Shown: positions 1 to 10,588 of the stretch, one piece after another
How the letters are laid out: the number at the start of each line of letters is the position of its first letter
Numbering within the stretch: position 1 is the stretch's first letter
Assembly: GCA_963585895.1 (NCBI GenBank)
Contig: OY757913.1
Location: forward strand, 102,929,471-102,993,470
Origin: Sepioteuthis lessoniana
Lineage: Eukaryota > Mollusca > Cephalopoda > Myopsida > Loliginidae
Reading direction: 5' to 3'
DNA: 64,000 nt
Made by a program: the position numbers and the translations under genes
The notes under the pieces: model-generated
Told to the model about the DNA's origin: nothing
Seen by the model: the letters and a program-made list of their open reading frames with translations, nothing else
The model's database searches: none

Positions 1-127
1 AGGGGGTGCTTGTGGTTAACGGCTATTGTAGTTGATTATACACGTCAACCTGAGTTCAGATCGACGACGTTTTCATTTATCATAGCGTTGATCTCCTTGA
101 AAAAGGTTTGAATCCAAATATTCTGCA

Positions 128-215
128 CAGAATGGGGTCTTTAACTTTGGTATTGTTACCCGTGTGGGGAGAAGGAAGTCTGAATTTAAACCAACTGTAC
201 TCCGCTTAGCACACA
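128..215 (+). repeat. Degenerate SINE-A body fragment
   Basis: The stretch resembles the 3' body of SINE-A as seen at 61240-61330, including a GAGAAGGAAG block followed by a TCTGAATTTAAACC-like block and a CTCCGCTTA end. The tRNA head is missing and the match is weak, so the edges are approximate. The bases from here to about 590 show no recognisable gene or repeat. Confidence 0.45.
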
Positions 216-597
216 CAGGAACACTTTGACTCGCATATACATGTATATAATACTTCTTGTAAGTAAACAAAAAGATAATTTGATTCTAATCGCTTGCTTT
301 TAAAATTTAAAAATGAAGACATCTAGCAAAGAAAAACAATTTTTTTACGATCAATATTGCAAGATAAAAAGTCGCAATCAACTTGTCATACGAAATTGAT
401 AGAACAGCTAAAGTAATGGTGAAAGTGCGGCAATATTGATTAGTTGTCCCAATATCTCCAGTTGATGTTGTCAGTAAAACCACTTGTCGTAAATATAAGA
501 AATGAAATAATACATATTCCAGTATAGCTAAAATCAGCTCAAACCTTCTCGTTCCGTGGACCCCGGTAGAAGACATCAGTCACTTCTGGTGGGACGA

Positions 598-1105
598 ACA
601 AATAATATATGCACAACCCAGAATCCGTCCAATAAAATGAGACGTACAACATTCTCTGAGATTTTGAGATACAAACAGACCATCTTATCTCAGCCAGACG
701 ACCAGACCAGGAGATAGTCAGTAAAAAACAAAACAAAACCAAAAAAAAAACCCAGAGAATTTTGCCGAATAGTGGACTTGCCCATTCCCGCTGTCGATCG
801 GGTAAAACTAAAAGAAAGTGAAAAGAGAGATAATTACCTTGACCTTGCTAGAGAACTGAAAAAAAACTATGGAACATGAAAGTGACGGTGATGCCAATTG
901 TAATTGGAACACTTGGCACAGTCACCAAATGATTGATAAAAGAACTGGAGTATTTGGAAATAATCATCTAAACTACAGCATTGTTGAGATCGGCCAGAAT
1001 ACTGAGAAGAGTCCTGGAGGTCTAAAGAAACTTGCTGTCACACAAACTCCAGTGAGAAACCTTCAGCTAACGCTAGTATGAAAATCTCTTAAAAAAGTAA
1101 ATTAA
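598..1105 (+). mobile_element. RLE-1 retrotransposon, 3' end copy 1
   Basis: Broken frames read YMHNPES, then DFEIQTDHLISARRPD, then KLWNMKVTVMPIVIG and ALLRSARILRRVLE. This is the C-terminal part of a non-LTR retrotransposon protein that carries a restriction-like endonuclease (the RPD is the first catalytic element). The copy has several frameshifts and stops. It ends with a degraded hairpin and a short run of TAA at about 1090-1107. It is the first of four plus-strand copies lying head to tail. The 70-aa open frame at 869-1081 reads a shifted frame of this fragment and is not a gene. Confidence 0.8.
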
Positions 1106-1465
1106 TAATAATGATATGCTGTCCTGGCCGACCACTGAGTGAAAATAAAAGACAGCGAAAAGAGAGATAAGTACCTAGATTTTGTCAGAGAACTGAAAAA
1201 CCTATGGAAGAAGAAGGTGACGATGATACCAATTGTGTTTGGTACACTTTGGATAGTTCCCAAAAGATTAGTACACGGACTGAAAAAATTGAAAATAAGA
1301 TGACAAGTAGAAACAATTCAGACCAAAGCATAATTGAGATCCACAAGAATAGCAAGAAAAGTCCTGGAGAACTGAGGAGACTTTTTGTCACTCAAACTCC
1401 AGTGAGAAACTATCAGCTAACGCTTGTGTAAAAACTCTCAAAGGAGTAAATAATAATAATAATAC
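1106..1465 (+). mobile_element. RLE-1 retrotransposon, 3' end copy 2
   Basis: This copy starts directly after the TAA run of the previous copy, within the segment that follows the endonuclease motif (reading AVLADH, then KDSEKRDKYLDF and ELKNLWKKKVTMIPI). It ends with a TATCAGC TAAC GCTTGTG hairpin remnant and (TAA)n at 1449-1464. The 5' truncation point differs from its neighbours, which favours an independent insertion over simple tandem duplication. Confidence 0.8.
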
Positions 1466-2262
1466 GTTTAAGAAACTAACAAGCGGCATCCTACTCGAGA
1501 AAACGTTGACAAGGCTTAAAAAGGGAAACCTTAAGAGAGAAACAGAATCACTTCTAAAAGCAGCCCAAAACAACGCCATGATGACTAAATATATCAAAGC
1601 GAGAATAGATAAGACGCAACAAAACAGCAGATGTATGTTATATGGTGATAGAGACGAAACGATCAATCACATTATAAGCTAATGCAGCAAATTTGGACAT
1701 AAAGAGTATAAGACTTGACATGACTGGGTGGACAAGGTAATCCACTGGGAACTGTGCAAAACAATTAAATTCGACCATAGAAACAAATATACACAATCCA
1801 GAATCTGTCCTGGAGGATAAGACGCACAAGGTCATCTGGGATTTTGAAATACAAACGGATCATCTGATCTTGGCCAGACGACCAATAACAGAAAAGAGCC
1901 TACTGAGTTGTGGAATTAGCTCTCCCGGCTAACTATAGAATAAAATTGAAAGGAAACGAAAAGAAAGATTGGTACCTGGATCTTGCAAGGAAATTGAAAA
2001 AAAACTGTGGAACATGAAAGTGACGGCTATACGAATTGTAATTGGTGCTCTTGTTACAGTCACCAAAGAATTGGTCAAAGGACTAGAAGAATTGGAAATA
2101 AGAGGACAAGGAGAAAAAACCCAAACAACAACATTGTTGACCTCAACCAGAATACTGAGAAGGGTCCTAGAGATTTAAGGAGACTGCTTGTCACTCAACA
2201 TCCCGTGAAAAACTATCAGCTAACGCTGATGGGAAAAACTCTCAAGGAATAAAATAATAACT
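1466..2262 (+). mobile_element. RLE-1 retrotransposon, 3' end copy 3
   Basis: Starting right after the (TAA)n of copy 2, the frame reads RFKKLTSGILLEKTLTRLKK, then ARIDKTQQNSRCMLYGDRDE with TINHIIS and C. This is the CCHC knuckle (C-x2-C-x8-H-x4-C) with the second Cys changed to Tyr. A VIHWELCK block follows, then the endonuclease region in broken frames and the NMKVT-like end. The 3' end has a well paired hairpin at 2214-2231. This is the best view of the knuckle on this side of the window. Confidence 0.85.
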
Positions 2263-3445
2263 GACTAGAAAAAGTGATCCACAAGAAATTAGTCAAAAGA
2301 ATGACTTTTTTCCACACTACTAAAATGTTTATGTACAAATAAGAATCCTTTCTAGATAATGAGACGCATAAAATTTATTAGGATTTTTAGATAAAAACTG
2401 ATGATTTTATTTGAGCCAGAAGATCAGATCTAGAGCTAATTGATAAATTTAAAAAAACCCTAAAAGAACAAAAAAAAATTAGAAAAACAAAAGAATGAAA
2501 AGAACTTGTCGAGTGAATTTTGCCGTTCAGGCAGAAAACTAAGTGAAAACCAAAGAAAAAGAGAAAAGACGGAAAATACTTAGACGTTGCCAGAAAACTG
2601 AAAAAAAATGTTTTAGCACGATGGGTGTTCTGTGAGTGTGGGTTAGTGCCAGTCAGAGGATTCCTTTGTCTGTTTTGGCGCGAAATTTTCACAAAGGGCT
2701 TGCCCACGAGATTTCCCAGGAGACTAGAAGAAGACGAGGGAAGGCAAAGTCCCAGGGCTGTCAACAGAAAAAAAAGCAGTCAACAGAAGTCAGGGGAAGG
2801 CGATGGTGAGAGAAAGGTTGCTGCTAAGTGAAGAGTTGGGACCTGTGGACTCAGAAGCCAGGTCAGCCAACTTGAGAAGATGAGTCAGCGTTCTCGGTGG
2901 CTATGAAGGAATTTCGCTCGGATACACGTTCACGATAGCCAGATGCACAGAAAACCACTAAAGTGTGACAAAACCTCCTTCTTCTTGCGCATGGAGCTAA
3001 CCTAAATCCATGCATGTTTATTCTTCTTTTCTTCCAATGTTTTGGTTGTGTATTTTATGTCTTGTCTGTTTGTAAAGCAATGTGAAATGCCCCGGGCCGG
3101 AGATGAGAGAAACCACGAGACGATCGGATGGCCATCAGCTGGTTTAGGAGGTTGAGATAGTTGGAACTGGTCAGCAGGTATATTGTCACACTGTGGATCA
3201 AGTGGGTGATGGTGATTAATTGTAATTTGTTCACTTGGAACAGTCATCGAAGGGTTAAAAAGAAAACTAGTAGAGGTAATAATAATAGAAATGGAAATCA
3301 TACAGACTACAGAATTTAGATCAACTGAAATAATTAAATGAATCTAGGAGACCTGAAGATACTTGCTGTTACTCAAGCTCCAGTCAAAAGATCATCCGCT
3401 TTGGCTAGTGAGAAAACTTCGCAACGAGTGAAATAATAATAGTAA
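2263..3445 (+). mobile_element. RLE-1 retrotransposon, 3' end copy 4, interrupted
   Basis: Degraded endonuclease-region sequence occupies 2263-2610 and the 3' end occupies about 3190-3445. The 3' part has an ATTGTAATTTGTTCACTTGG block, a CTGTTACTCAAGCTCCAGT block and a final TAA-rich tail. A foreign segment of roughly 580 bp separates the two halves. The copy is in the same orientation as the three before it. Confidence 0.7.
2611..3188. mobile_element. Unidentified insertion within RLE-1 copy 4, LTR-like
   Basis: The segment is GC-richer than its surroundings and interrupts the RLE-1 3' end between its A-run and its CTGTGG block. The minus strand carries an AATAAA at about 3018-3023 (TTTATT on plus), compatible with a solo LTR. 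I could not fix TG...CA ends or a convincing target duplication, so identity and edges are uncertain. The minus-strand 99-aa frame ending in this segment has no recognisable domain. Confidence 0.4.
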
Positions 3446-4929
3446 TAATAAAAAGAACTGAAATATTGCGAATAATTAAAAAGATTGAAATCAATTGTCA
3501 GCTGGGCTTAGAATATACTAAAAAAGGAATAATACCTTGCAACCAAAAATGAATAAATAAATGAAATAAAATGAAATAGATAACTGAATGTCTAGGATAT
3601 AACAACTAACTGCATCTGATGAAGTGAGTTCTGTGTATTTTGGAGTACATTCTAATTCTATTACTCCCATATCCACCCTGACTAGGAGTGGTACGATTTG
3701 TTTTGGTCCCATATGTGAGTGTTGAGTCGATAGGAAAGTTTTCAAAAAAAGACAAAAGAATCTAAAAAAAGTAAAAACAAAAACAAAGCAAACCTCATAC
3801 AAAACAACTAAGTAAAAAAAGTCCAAACATGAATTCGATTCGCTAAGCTCTAGGCATAGAATAACCCTAGACACGTTGAAATACCATAAAAATCAATTGT
3901 AAAAGAATCTACGTAAAAATGTGTATTTAGATACATATATACAATGCACGTAAATCTCTAAAATAAGAATAAGAAAACGCGCGATAATTTGACATGTTGT
4001 TGAAATCGATCAATCAATCAATCAATCAAAATCAGGTGGAATAGCTGCAAGGGTTCGGGGTTAATAAATGATACTTGTTGTCACTTCATCTCCGGTGAAA
4101 ACAAGAGTGTGAAAATTAATGATAAGTCAAAACTAATGACAAAGTTAAATGAGGTTGTTTGCGACTATCTTGACAACGACTACTGTACAAGCTCTTTTCT
4201 TGTTGTGCTTTGTTTTTTGTTTTTTATTTTTTTTTGTTTTTTTGTTTTTCTTTCTCAGTCTGCACTTACCTACTGGTCAATATTTGCAAGTCTTTTGCAA
4301 AACAAGTCTGCCTGTTCCTCTCTTGAATAATGATGATGCCTTCTATCTTTATTTTCTTTATATGTTTTTTTTGGTCTTTTATATCTCCACTTCTGCAACT
4401 CTCTCTCCCTCACTATCTCTCTCTCTCTCTCTTTCTCTCCCTCCTCACTCTTTCTTTCTTATTGATTATCTATTTTTCTTTTCGTTACCCATAAGGCATT
4501 AGCGCATCACTTTAAATTTCCCATCAATCACTAGAGTCAGCTACGCGACTAAATATAGCATTATATAAAAAAGAAGAAAAAATGAAAAAGAACAAAGAAT
4601 GCAGACGACAGCACAATTATTCCAACGACCCAATTTAATGATAATTAATCAGTTCCAAACAAGAAAATTCGACAAGGAACGTCGGCCAAGTTCTTTTCTT
4701 TATTTTTCCTTAACAAAGTCACCACGAAAAGACCCGAAAAAATATTCACGAAAACTTTCGAATAACAACAATTCTAATATTGAAAACACGAAAAAAAATG
4801 TACAAGAACAAGTTGAACATCTCCACTTCCACTAGATTGCAGGCTTAGCTTGTACAATAACTAAATAAAATAAAATAAATGAATGAACAATAATAATAAT
4901 AATAAGAAGAAGAAGACGAAGACTAAAAA
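3446..4929. other. AT-rich stretch without recognised gene
   Basis: No gene is supported. It holds a short RLE-1 3' tail remnant at about 4070-4130 (CTTGTTGTCACTTCATCTCC followed by GTGAAAAC), a (CAAT)n run at 4011-4028, poly-T-rich sequence at 4200-4250 and a (CT)n run at 4400-4440. The Phe/Leu-rich open frames here are translations of T-rich and CT-rich DNA. Confidence 0.6.
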
Positions 4930-5221
4930 AGATATTGAATATGAAAGTGACGGTTATACTAATTGTAATTAGTGCACTCAGAACGATCCCCAAAAGCTTT
5001 CGTAAGGGGCTGGATGAGTTGGAAATCGAAGGAGGAGTCGAGACCATCCAAATTACAGCATTCTTAAGAACGATCAGAATACTGAGAAGTGTCCTGCTGA
5101 CTAGAAGGGTGTTTGTCTCACTCAGACTTCCGGGAAAAACTAGAATAATGAGATACGACGAGACTTCAGACTCTAATGAACGACCATTAGCTAACGCTTG
5201 TATGAAAACGGGAAAACTCGC
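4930..5221 (+). mobile_element. RLE-1 retrotransposon, 3' end copy 5
   Basis: An open segment reads MKVTVILIVISALRTIPKSF, then GLDELEIEGGVETIQITAFL and RTIRILRSVLL. This is the extreme C-terminus of the RLE-1 protein. The copy ends with a CATTAGC TAAC GCTTG hairpin remnant and TGTATGAAAACGGGAAAACTC, without a clear (TAA)n. Another copy begins directly downstream. The 130-aa frame (4935-5327) is an accidental fusion of this end with the next copy. Confidence 0.8.
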
Positions 5222-6150
5222 AAAGAATGTGAAAATAAAAGAAGGCCGAAATGTTGATAGCATCGAGGATTTCGTAGATGCCACAGTTTCAATTCAAGAA
5301 CTCAAGGAATGCACTAAATATTGCTGATGAAGAATAATGACAGCAGCAACAAACCACCATGTCAACACAAAGACGCACAGTAAAGCAACAAAATCTTCAA
5401 ATCAAAAATGTGAAGAAATAAACTGTACGGATATTTCAAGAGACACACTGCGGAGACTTCAAACAAGAAGACCTGGACACGGCTAAGAAAGACGAAACTG
5501 AATTTATTTTAATAGTATCAAAAAGTAATGCCATAGGAACTGTTTTATATCGTGGCGAAAATTGATGATCCGCAACAGAGCAAGTGTAGGTTATGTGGAA
5601 ACAGAACTAAGACAGTTTATTACATGATTACCGAATGCAGTAAACTGCCCCAAAACGAGTACAAGAGTGGGCGGGAAAGGTGATGAACTAGGAATGATGC
5701 AAGAGATTAAAATATGATCATACTATGAAATGGTATACACGTAAACTAGGATCTCTCTTAATCATGAGACACAAAAATTCTCTGGGATTTGGAGATACAG
5801 TCAGATCAATGATTCGCAGCCCGAAGATTTGACCTAATGGTGATCAACAAGAGCAAAATGTCATTTACCATTCAAATTGATTACAGATTCAAACTGGATG
5901 AAAGCGAGAATCAGGCAAATATTTGGATCATGCCAGATAGCTAACAACAGAAAAAGAATTAAGTATGTACACTTGGCACGGTCCACAAGAGCTTGTAAAA
6001 AAAACAGAGAAATTGAAAATTGGAGTAAGAATCATGACCATGCAACCCATATGAACGATAAGATCGGTTTGAATACTCTGAAGTGCCTTGGAAACCTTAG
6101 AGGATTGCTTTTATGCCATATCAACCAATTGTATTTCGCTCTGGCCAAAC
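5222..6150 (+). mobile_element. RLE-1 retrotransposon copy 6, RT thumb to 3' end
   Basis: It begins with GRNVDSIEDFVDATVSIQEL, which corresponds to the linker after the RT thumb. It continues through a KCRLCGNRTKT ... MITEC knuckle at 5585-5638 with the His changed to Tyr, then endonuclease-region debris, and ends in a degraded tail near 6150. Many stops and frameshifts are present. Together with copy 5 it forms another head-to-tail junction. Confidence 0.75.
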
Positions 6151-6164
6151 AAACAACAACACAA

Positions 6165-6608
6165 TAAAGACGAGCGACACAGTTCATTAGAAAAATATAC
6201 ATCTCACTTTATTTGAAAAGGTTGTGTGTGAGAGGGAGTTGGAGACCTAACAGAACTGCAACATATTGACCCCCACTTTATTGGCCATAACCGCGTTTCT
6301 TTCCCGTCCTCCTGGGCTGCTCAACCGGGGGCCTGGGGGCCCAGCCTCTCTGGATGGTGGTTTTCTCTACCGCATCTTATCTCCAACTCGTCTGATCCCC
6401 AACTGATTGAATTCTCTGTACACTGAGTTATATAATAGTTCAACGTCCATCTTTTTCTTGTGGGCGTCACAATTTCGCTCTCATGCAGCTAGTCCACAGT
6501 CAAGGCTATAATATCCTGATATTCCTCGACCGGATGCACCTGTTATTTATACAGATGCATTTCCTATTTTGACAGCCCGGCCAGGTCGTAGGTCAATATA
6601 CAGCAAAC
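6165..6608 (-). mobile_element. LTR-A fragment
   Basis: Read on the minus strand it matches LTR-A at 14644-15362. It shares the distal GACCTACGACC-like start, the internal ACCGCATCTTATCTCC block, the AATAAAGTGAGA poly(A) region (CTCACTTTATT on plus at 6204-6214) and a GTCGCTCGTCTTTATT end. Both termini are decayed, so no target duplication could be read. About 6610-6740 shows nothing. Confidence 0.7.
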
Positions 6609-7715
6609 CCTTGTGAGTTATTAAAAGTCAAAAGTTTATATATATATAAAGAAACAGCAATATTCGGTCACATTAGGATTATAAATTTATTTCCATCCTC
6701 TTTAGAGTATGAATCAATAACTCCCAAAAAAAATTTAACAGGTCTTCTTCAGATCCCACATGGAAAAAAAATCAAGGCTCCTAACAGGATAGAAATAAAT
6801 GCAAAGGAAACAGAATAAATTTGGATTAAAAGATGGGAACAGAAAGAACATAACAGAAAGACCGAATGGAAAAATAACATGAAAAAAGAATTACGAAGAC
6901 TCGAACAACGTCCTGAGGCGGACATACACCTGGAATTGGTAAGAACAACACTCTAGAAAATACTAAATTGGAAAATACTAGGTCATGGGCGTGTACTTGG
7001 ATTCTGGTTTTAAAGAATCTCGCCCATCAAATACACGTGGGATTTTCACCCGAGGAAATGCCTAGAAAAAGCAAAAATAATCGAATGGGTGACAAAGTAG
7101 AAAACTGCCCTGATTCAATAAACCTCCTCAAAGGAAACCATGGCCAGCTACTATCGACCAAATAAGTGCTCACCTATGAAAAATCCTTACAGCACATATC
7201 AAAGAACTCTGTTACATGTTGGAGTAGTGATGACTATTCCCAGAAGAACAAAAAAAAAATGCTGCAAGGGAAGAATAGGAATAGGTGACCTATTATATAT
7301 TGATCAGCACATGCTTTAAAATGCCAAAATGAGGCGGAAAAAATTTAGCCATGGTACGAATAGAGTACAAATGGCTGATTCTATGGTTCCGTTAATATAA
7401 ATACTAGAATATCTGAAAATGTACATAATATCTGACAATATCATGAACTTTAAGAAAGACATAAAAAATTGGAAAATAGAATTAATAAATTCTCTCTGAA
7501 GTAAAATCCAAAGATTCATCTTCCAGGATGACTTGATCTGTTCTCTTCTGTTCCTAATAACAATTATACCTATCAAGTAACTACTTCGGAAATGCATAAG
7601 CGGCTACAAATTAATAAAAAAAATATCAAAAAAATATTAATCACCCAATGTATATGGATGAGATAAAGGCATTCGCAAAAAATGAAAAGAACAGGAGATC
7701 CTGATACAAACGATA

Positions 7716-7978
7716 TGAATATCATCATTATCATCATCATATTGTGCTGGTAGCACGTATATCCCTGACCCTCTCTCACCACTTTTCCCTATCGTTCATC
7801 GCCTCTGGCAGGTCTTCAGGACAACATCCTGTATCCTCACATAGTTGCTGAATGTATGTTAGTGCTAGTCGTCCTGCTTTTGCACGGCCATGTGTGGGGG
7901 CCCATAAGGGTACATCACTTATGTGTTCGTCCCTGCTTCTCCAGCAGTATCCTGCATGTCTGATTCGTCTAACATTGA
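7716..7978 (-). mobile_element. RTE-1 retrotransposon 3' end
   Basis: The minus strand reads RRIRHAGYCWRSRDEHISDV, then LWAPTHGRAKAGR, TYIQQLCEDTGCCPEDLPEA and MNDREKW, followed by a degenerate (ATG)n tail (ATCATCATTATCATCATCAT on plus). It matches the C-terminus seen at 14089-14530. It lies inside the RLE-1 RT region and replaces the piece between the LIQTI block and the CAMLIMKS block. Confidence 0.85.
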
Positions 7979-8454
7979 AAATGTGCCATGTTGATAATGA
8001 AAAGTCGGAGAAGAGAAACAAAAGAAGGAATAGAACTATCAAATCAAGAAAGTATCAGAACCTTTGGAGAGTATTGTATTTACAAATGCTGAAGAATATT
8101 GGAAGTAAACACCATCAAATAAGCAGAAATGAACAAAAACAAAATTAAGAAAAGAGGCCTTCAGAAGAACTAGAAGGCTTTTCCGAACAAAGCTCTTCAG
8201 CAGAAATCTAGTGAAAGGAAGAAACTCCAGAGCAGTCACTTCTTGTAAGATACTTGGGACCATTCTAAAACTCGACACGGGTGGAACTCGGACAAATGGA
8301 CCAAAGGACAAGAATTAATGACAAATTAATACAAACAGACATACATTCGAAAGATGCCCAAGATATACTGTGTTTAGAAAATGTAGAAAAAGAATCACCG
8401 GCGTGGGAGATTGCGTAGATGCATCGAATACAAGGTGTTGGGTATTACCTACCT

Positions 8455-8770
8455 TGTCAGCATAATGAGCTGTTTCATCTGCCTTATATGGCAGTAGCGG
8501 AGATCAGTCTACGAATAAGCCTACGAGTCAGACCATAAGAGCTGTTCCTATTGTTGAAGTATATCATTATTCTATCACTAATCCTATGTTCTTATTACTA
8601 ACAGTCTCTCTCTTCTAAATACTCTTTCTTGTAAATATAACTATTTTCCTCACATATCATGGTTTGTCTTATTATTATTACTACTTATGTTCACTAATCA
8701 GAACACAACACAAGGACTTTGGGACTAGATTGAAAATAACAAAATAAGACTAATTACAGTAGCCAGTCAT
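8455..8770. other. Unidentified segment interrupting RLE-1
   Basis: RLE-1 homology stops after the VDASN block near 8450 and resumes near 8850. The intervening sequence holds short T-rich and TTATTATTATTACTACTTATG runs but no recognisable element ends. It may be a small insertion or a badly decayed part of RLE-1. Confidence 0.4.
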
Positions 8771-9329
8771 AGTATTGATAATATATATATTGAACAAACA
8801 GAAACGCAGCCACCACAAAAAAAAAAAAAAATAGAAACGAAAAGAAAAACTATAGTTTAGATATTTCAAGCGACAAATTGGCGAGATTGAATACGAGTAG
8901 ACCTTGACATGTTGATGAAAATGAAACCTTAAGAGAGAAACTGAGTCACTTTTAATAGCAGCACAAAACTAAACCATGAAGACCGATTATATTAAAACGA
9001 AAATCGAAAAAACGTAATAGACTAAAAAGCGTAGGTTATACGAAGAAAGATATGAAATGATTAACCATATAATAAGCGAATGAAGCAAACTAGAACAAAA
9101 AGAGTAAAAAAGAAAGCATGACTGGGTGGTATAGGAAATCCATTTGGAATCGTGCAAGAAATTTGACCAAACTACCAAATAGTATATGAAGAAACGAGAA
9201 TCCACCGGAGATGATAAAATCCATAAGATTTTCTGGTATTTTAAGATATAGACGAATCACCTAATCCCAATAAGATGAGACACGATGTTAATTAACAAAA
9301 AAATATGCCGTCAAGGGGATTTTGCCGTT

Positions 9330-9540
9330 CCACTTGGTTGGTTGGCTTCTTCGTTTAATAGTATGTCAACTTTTGTAAGTCATTTAATTCCAAAGCCCTT
9401 TTTCTAGAAGAGGAGAAGTGGTTCTATATAACCCGTAGCTAGGAGGATACGGGAGGAGGTTCTTACCTTTCCTAAGTGTATTTCTGCGAACTCGCTTATT
9501 ACGATTCCGCAGTCCATTGCTTTAACCATTTCACTACAAG
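9330..9540 (-). mobile_element. SINE-E copy inserted in RLE-1
   Basis: On the minus strand the head reads GTGAAATGGTTAAAGCAATG then GACTGCGGAATCGTAATAAG and CGAGTTCGCAG, followed by a decayed body and tail. It matches SINE-E at 16145-16320. A box-A-like and a box-B-like motif are visible. It sits in the endonuclease region of the long RLE-1 copy and is therefore younger than it. Confidence 0.7.
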
Positions 9541-9844
9541 GATACATTCCCGCCATTCCGGTGGAGAATAGACAAAAAATGAAAGAAAGTAAAAAAATTG
9601 ATTAATATTCAGACATAAACAAAGAGCAAAAAAGGCTTTGGAACATGAGGATGACGTTGATACTAATTGTTGTTGGTATGCATGGAAAATTACCCAAAGT
9701 CTTGGAGAAGAGACGGGTGGAATTGAAAATTGGAGGAAGAATCTAAATCCTCTAGACAATAACATTTAGAGATCCGCTAGAATAGTGAGAAGTTATATGG
9801 AAACCTGAGGTGACTTATTGTTACTGGTGTGTAAAAATCACTGA

Positions 9845-9845
<1 letters not shown>

Positions 9846-9905
<60 letters not shown>
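9846..9905 (+). repeat. (TAA)n microsatellite at RLE-1 junction
   Basis: Roughly twenty uninterrupted trinucleotide units form the tail of one RLE-1 copy and the 5' flank of the next. On the plus strand it translates as poly-Asn and on the minus strand as poly-Ile, which explains the overlapping open frames. Confidence 0.95.
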
Positions 9906-9907
<2 letters not shown>

Positions 9908-10297
9908 GAGAACATGCAAAATAGTTGACTTTGCTGTCTCGGCTGACCTCAGAATAAAACTGAAAGAATGTGAAAAGAGGGATAAGTACCTCGACCTTGC
10001 TAGGGAATTGAAAAAAAACTGTGGAACATGCAGGTGACAATTATACCAATTGTAATTGGTACGTTTGGAACAGTAACAAAAGGATTTCCAAAGGGACTAG
10101 AGGAATTGGAAGTTGGCGGACGAGTGGAGACCATCCAAACGACAGCATTGTTGAGAATGGCCAGAATACTAAGAAGAGTCCTGGAGACTAGAAGAGACTT
10201 TCTGTCACTCAGACTCCAGTGAAAAATCATCAGCTAAACGCTGATGTGAAAAGCTCTAAGTGAATAATAATAATAATAATAATAATGATAATAATAG
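9906..10297 (+). mobile_element. RLE-1 retrotransposon, 5'-truncated copy B
   Basis: Directly after (TAA)n the frame reads KKRTCKIVDFAVSADLRIKL, KECEKRDKYLDLARELKK and, after a frameshift, MQVTIIPIVIGTFGTVTKGF and VETIQTTALLRMARILRRVL. The VD is the second acidic element of the endonuclease active site. The 3' end has the hairpin CATCAGC TAAAC GCTGATG (10228-10246) and a (TAA)n tail at 10262-10297. It is one of the least decayed 3' ends in the window. Confidence 0.9.
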
Positions 10298-10588
10298 CTG
10301 GACCTTGTTCAGGAATTAAAATACTGTGGAACACGAAAATGACGGTGCGGCAATTGTAATTTGAACTCTTGGCATGGTCACCAAAGAATTAGTGCATGGA
10401 GAGAATGGTCGGAAAATCTCTTCTAATAGAACTACAAAGCAATACAATCCAAACTACAGCATTATCGTGATCGCCCGAATACTGAGAAGAGTCCTGGAGA
10501 TTTGAGGAGATATGCTGTCACTCAAACTCTAGTGAGAAACCATCAGCTAACGCTGACAGAAAAAGTAGAAAAAGAGTAAGTAATAATT
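10298..10588 (+). mobile_element. RLE-1 retrotransposon, 5'-truncated copy C
   Basis: It starts immediately after the TAA tract with LDLVQELKY and continues through the C-terminal region in shifted frames to a CATCAGC TAAC GCTGACA hairpin remnant at 10541-10558, ending in a short AGTAAGTAATAATT tail. It is truncated to the last 290 bp or so. Confidence 0.85.

Larger units (their letters stand above)
6740..9905 (+). mobile_element. RLE-1 retrotransposon, longest copy (pseudogene, interrupted)
   Basis: This copy covers most of the RT and the whole C-terminal half. Broken frames read LEQRPEADIHLELVRTTL and NWKILGHG (RT fingers, family NWKAPGPDG), MASYYRPNKCSPMKN (NYRPITCLP motif), FQDDLICSLLF (family FQGDSLSPLLF) and YMDEIKAFAKNEKN at 7649-7690 (family YMDD). 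It continues with CAMLIMKSR, TNGPKDKN, DCVDASN and MINHIISE, then the endonuclease zone, and ends in (TAA)n at 9846-9905. Interruptions are a minus RTE-1 piece (7716-7978), an unidentified segment (about 8455-8770) and a minus SINE-E (9330-9540). The catalytic YMDD reads YMDE, so this copy is dead. Confidence 0.8.

Noticed and set aside
3941-4030. A CRISPR-like or clustered direct repeat because of (CAAT)n
   Set aside because: It is a plain tetranucleotide microsatellite without spacers. The rest of the window looks metazoan and has no cas-like genes.
4832-5327. Overlapping 150-aa minus and 130-aa plus frames
   Set aside because: The plus frame is an RLE-1 C-terminus running into the next copy, and the minus frame is its antisense shadow.
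9777-10040. Poly-Asn and poly-Ile containing proteins
   Set aside because: The homopolymer is the (TAA)n tail of RLE-1 read in two strands.
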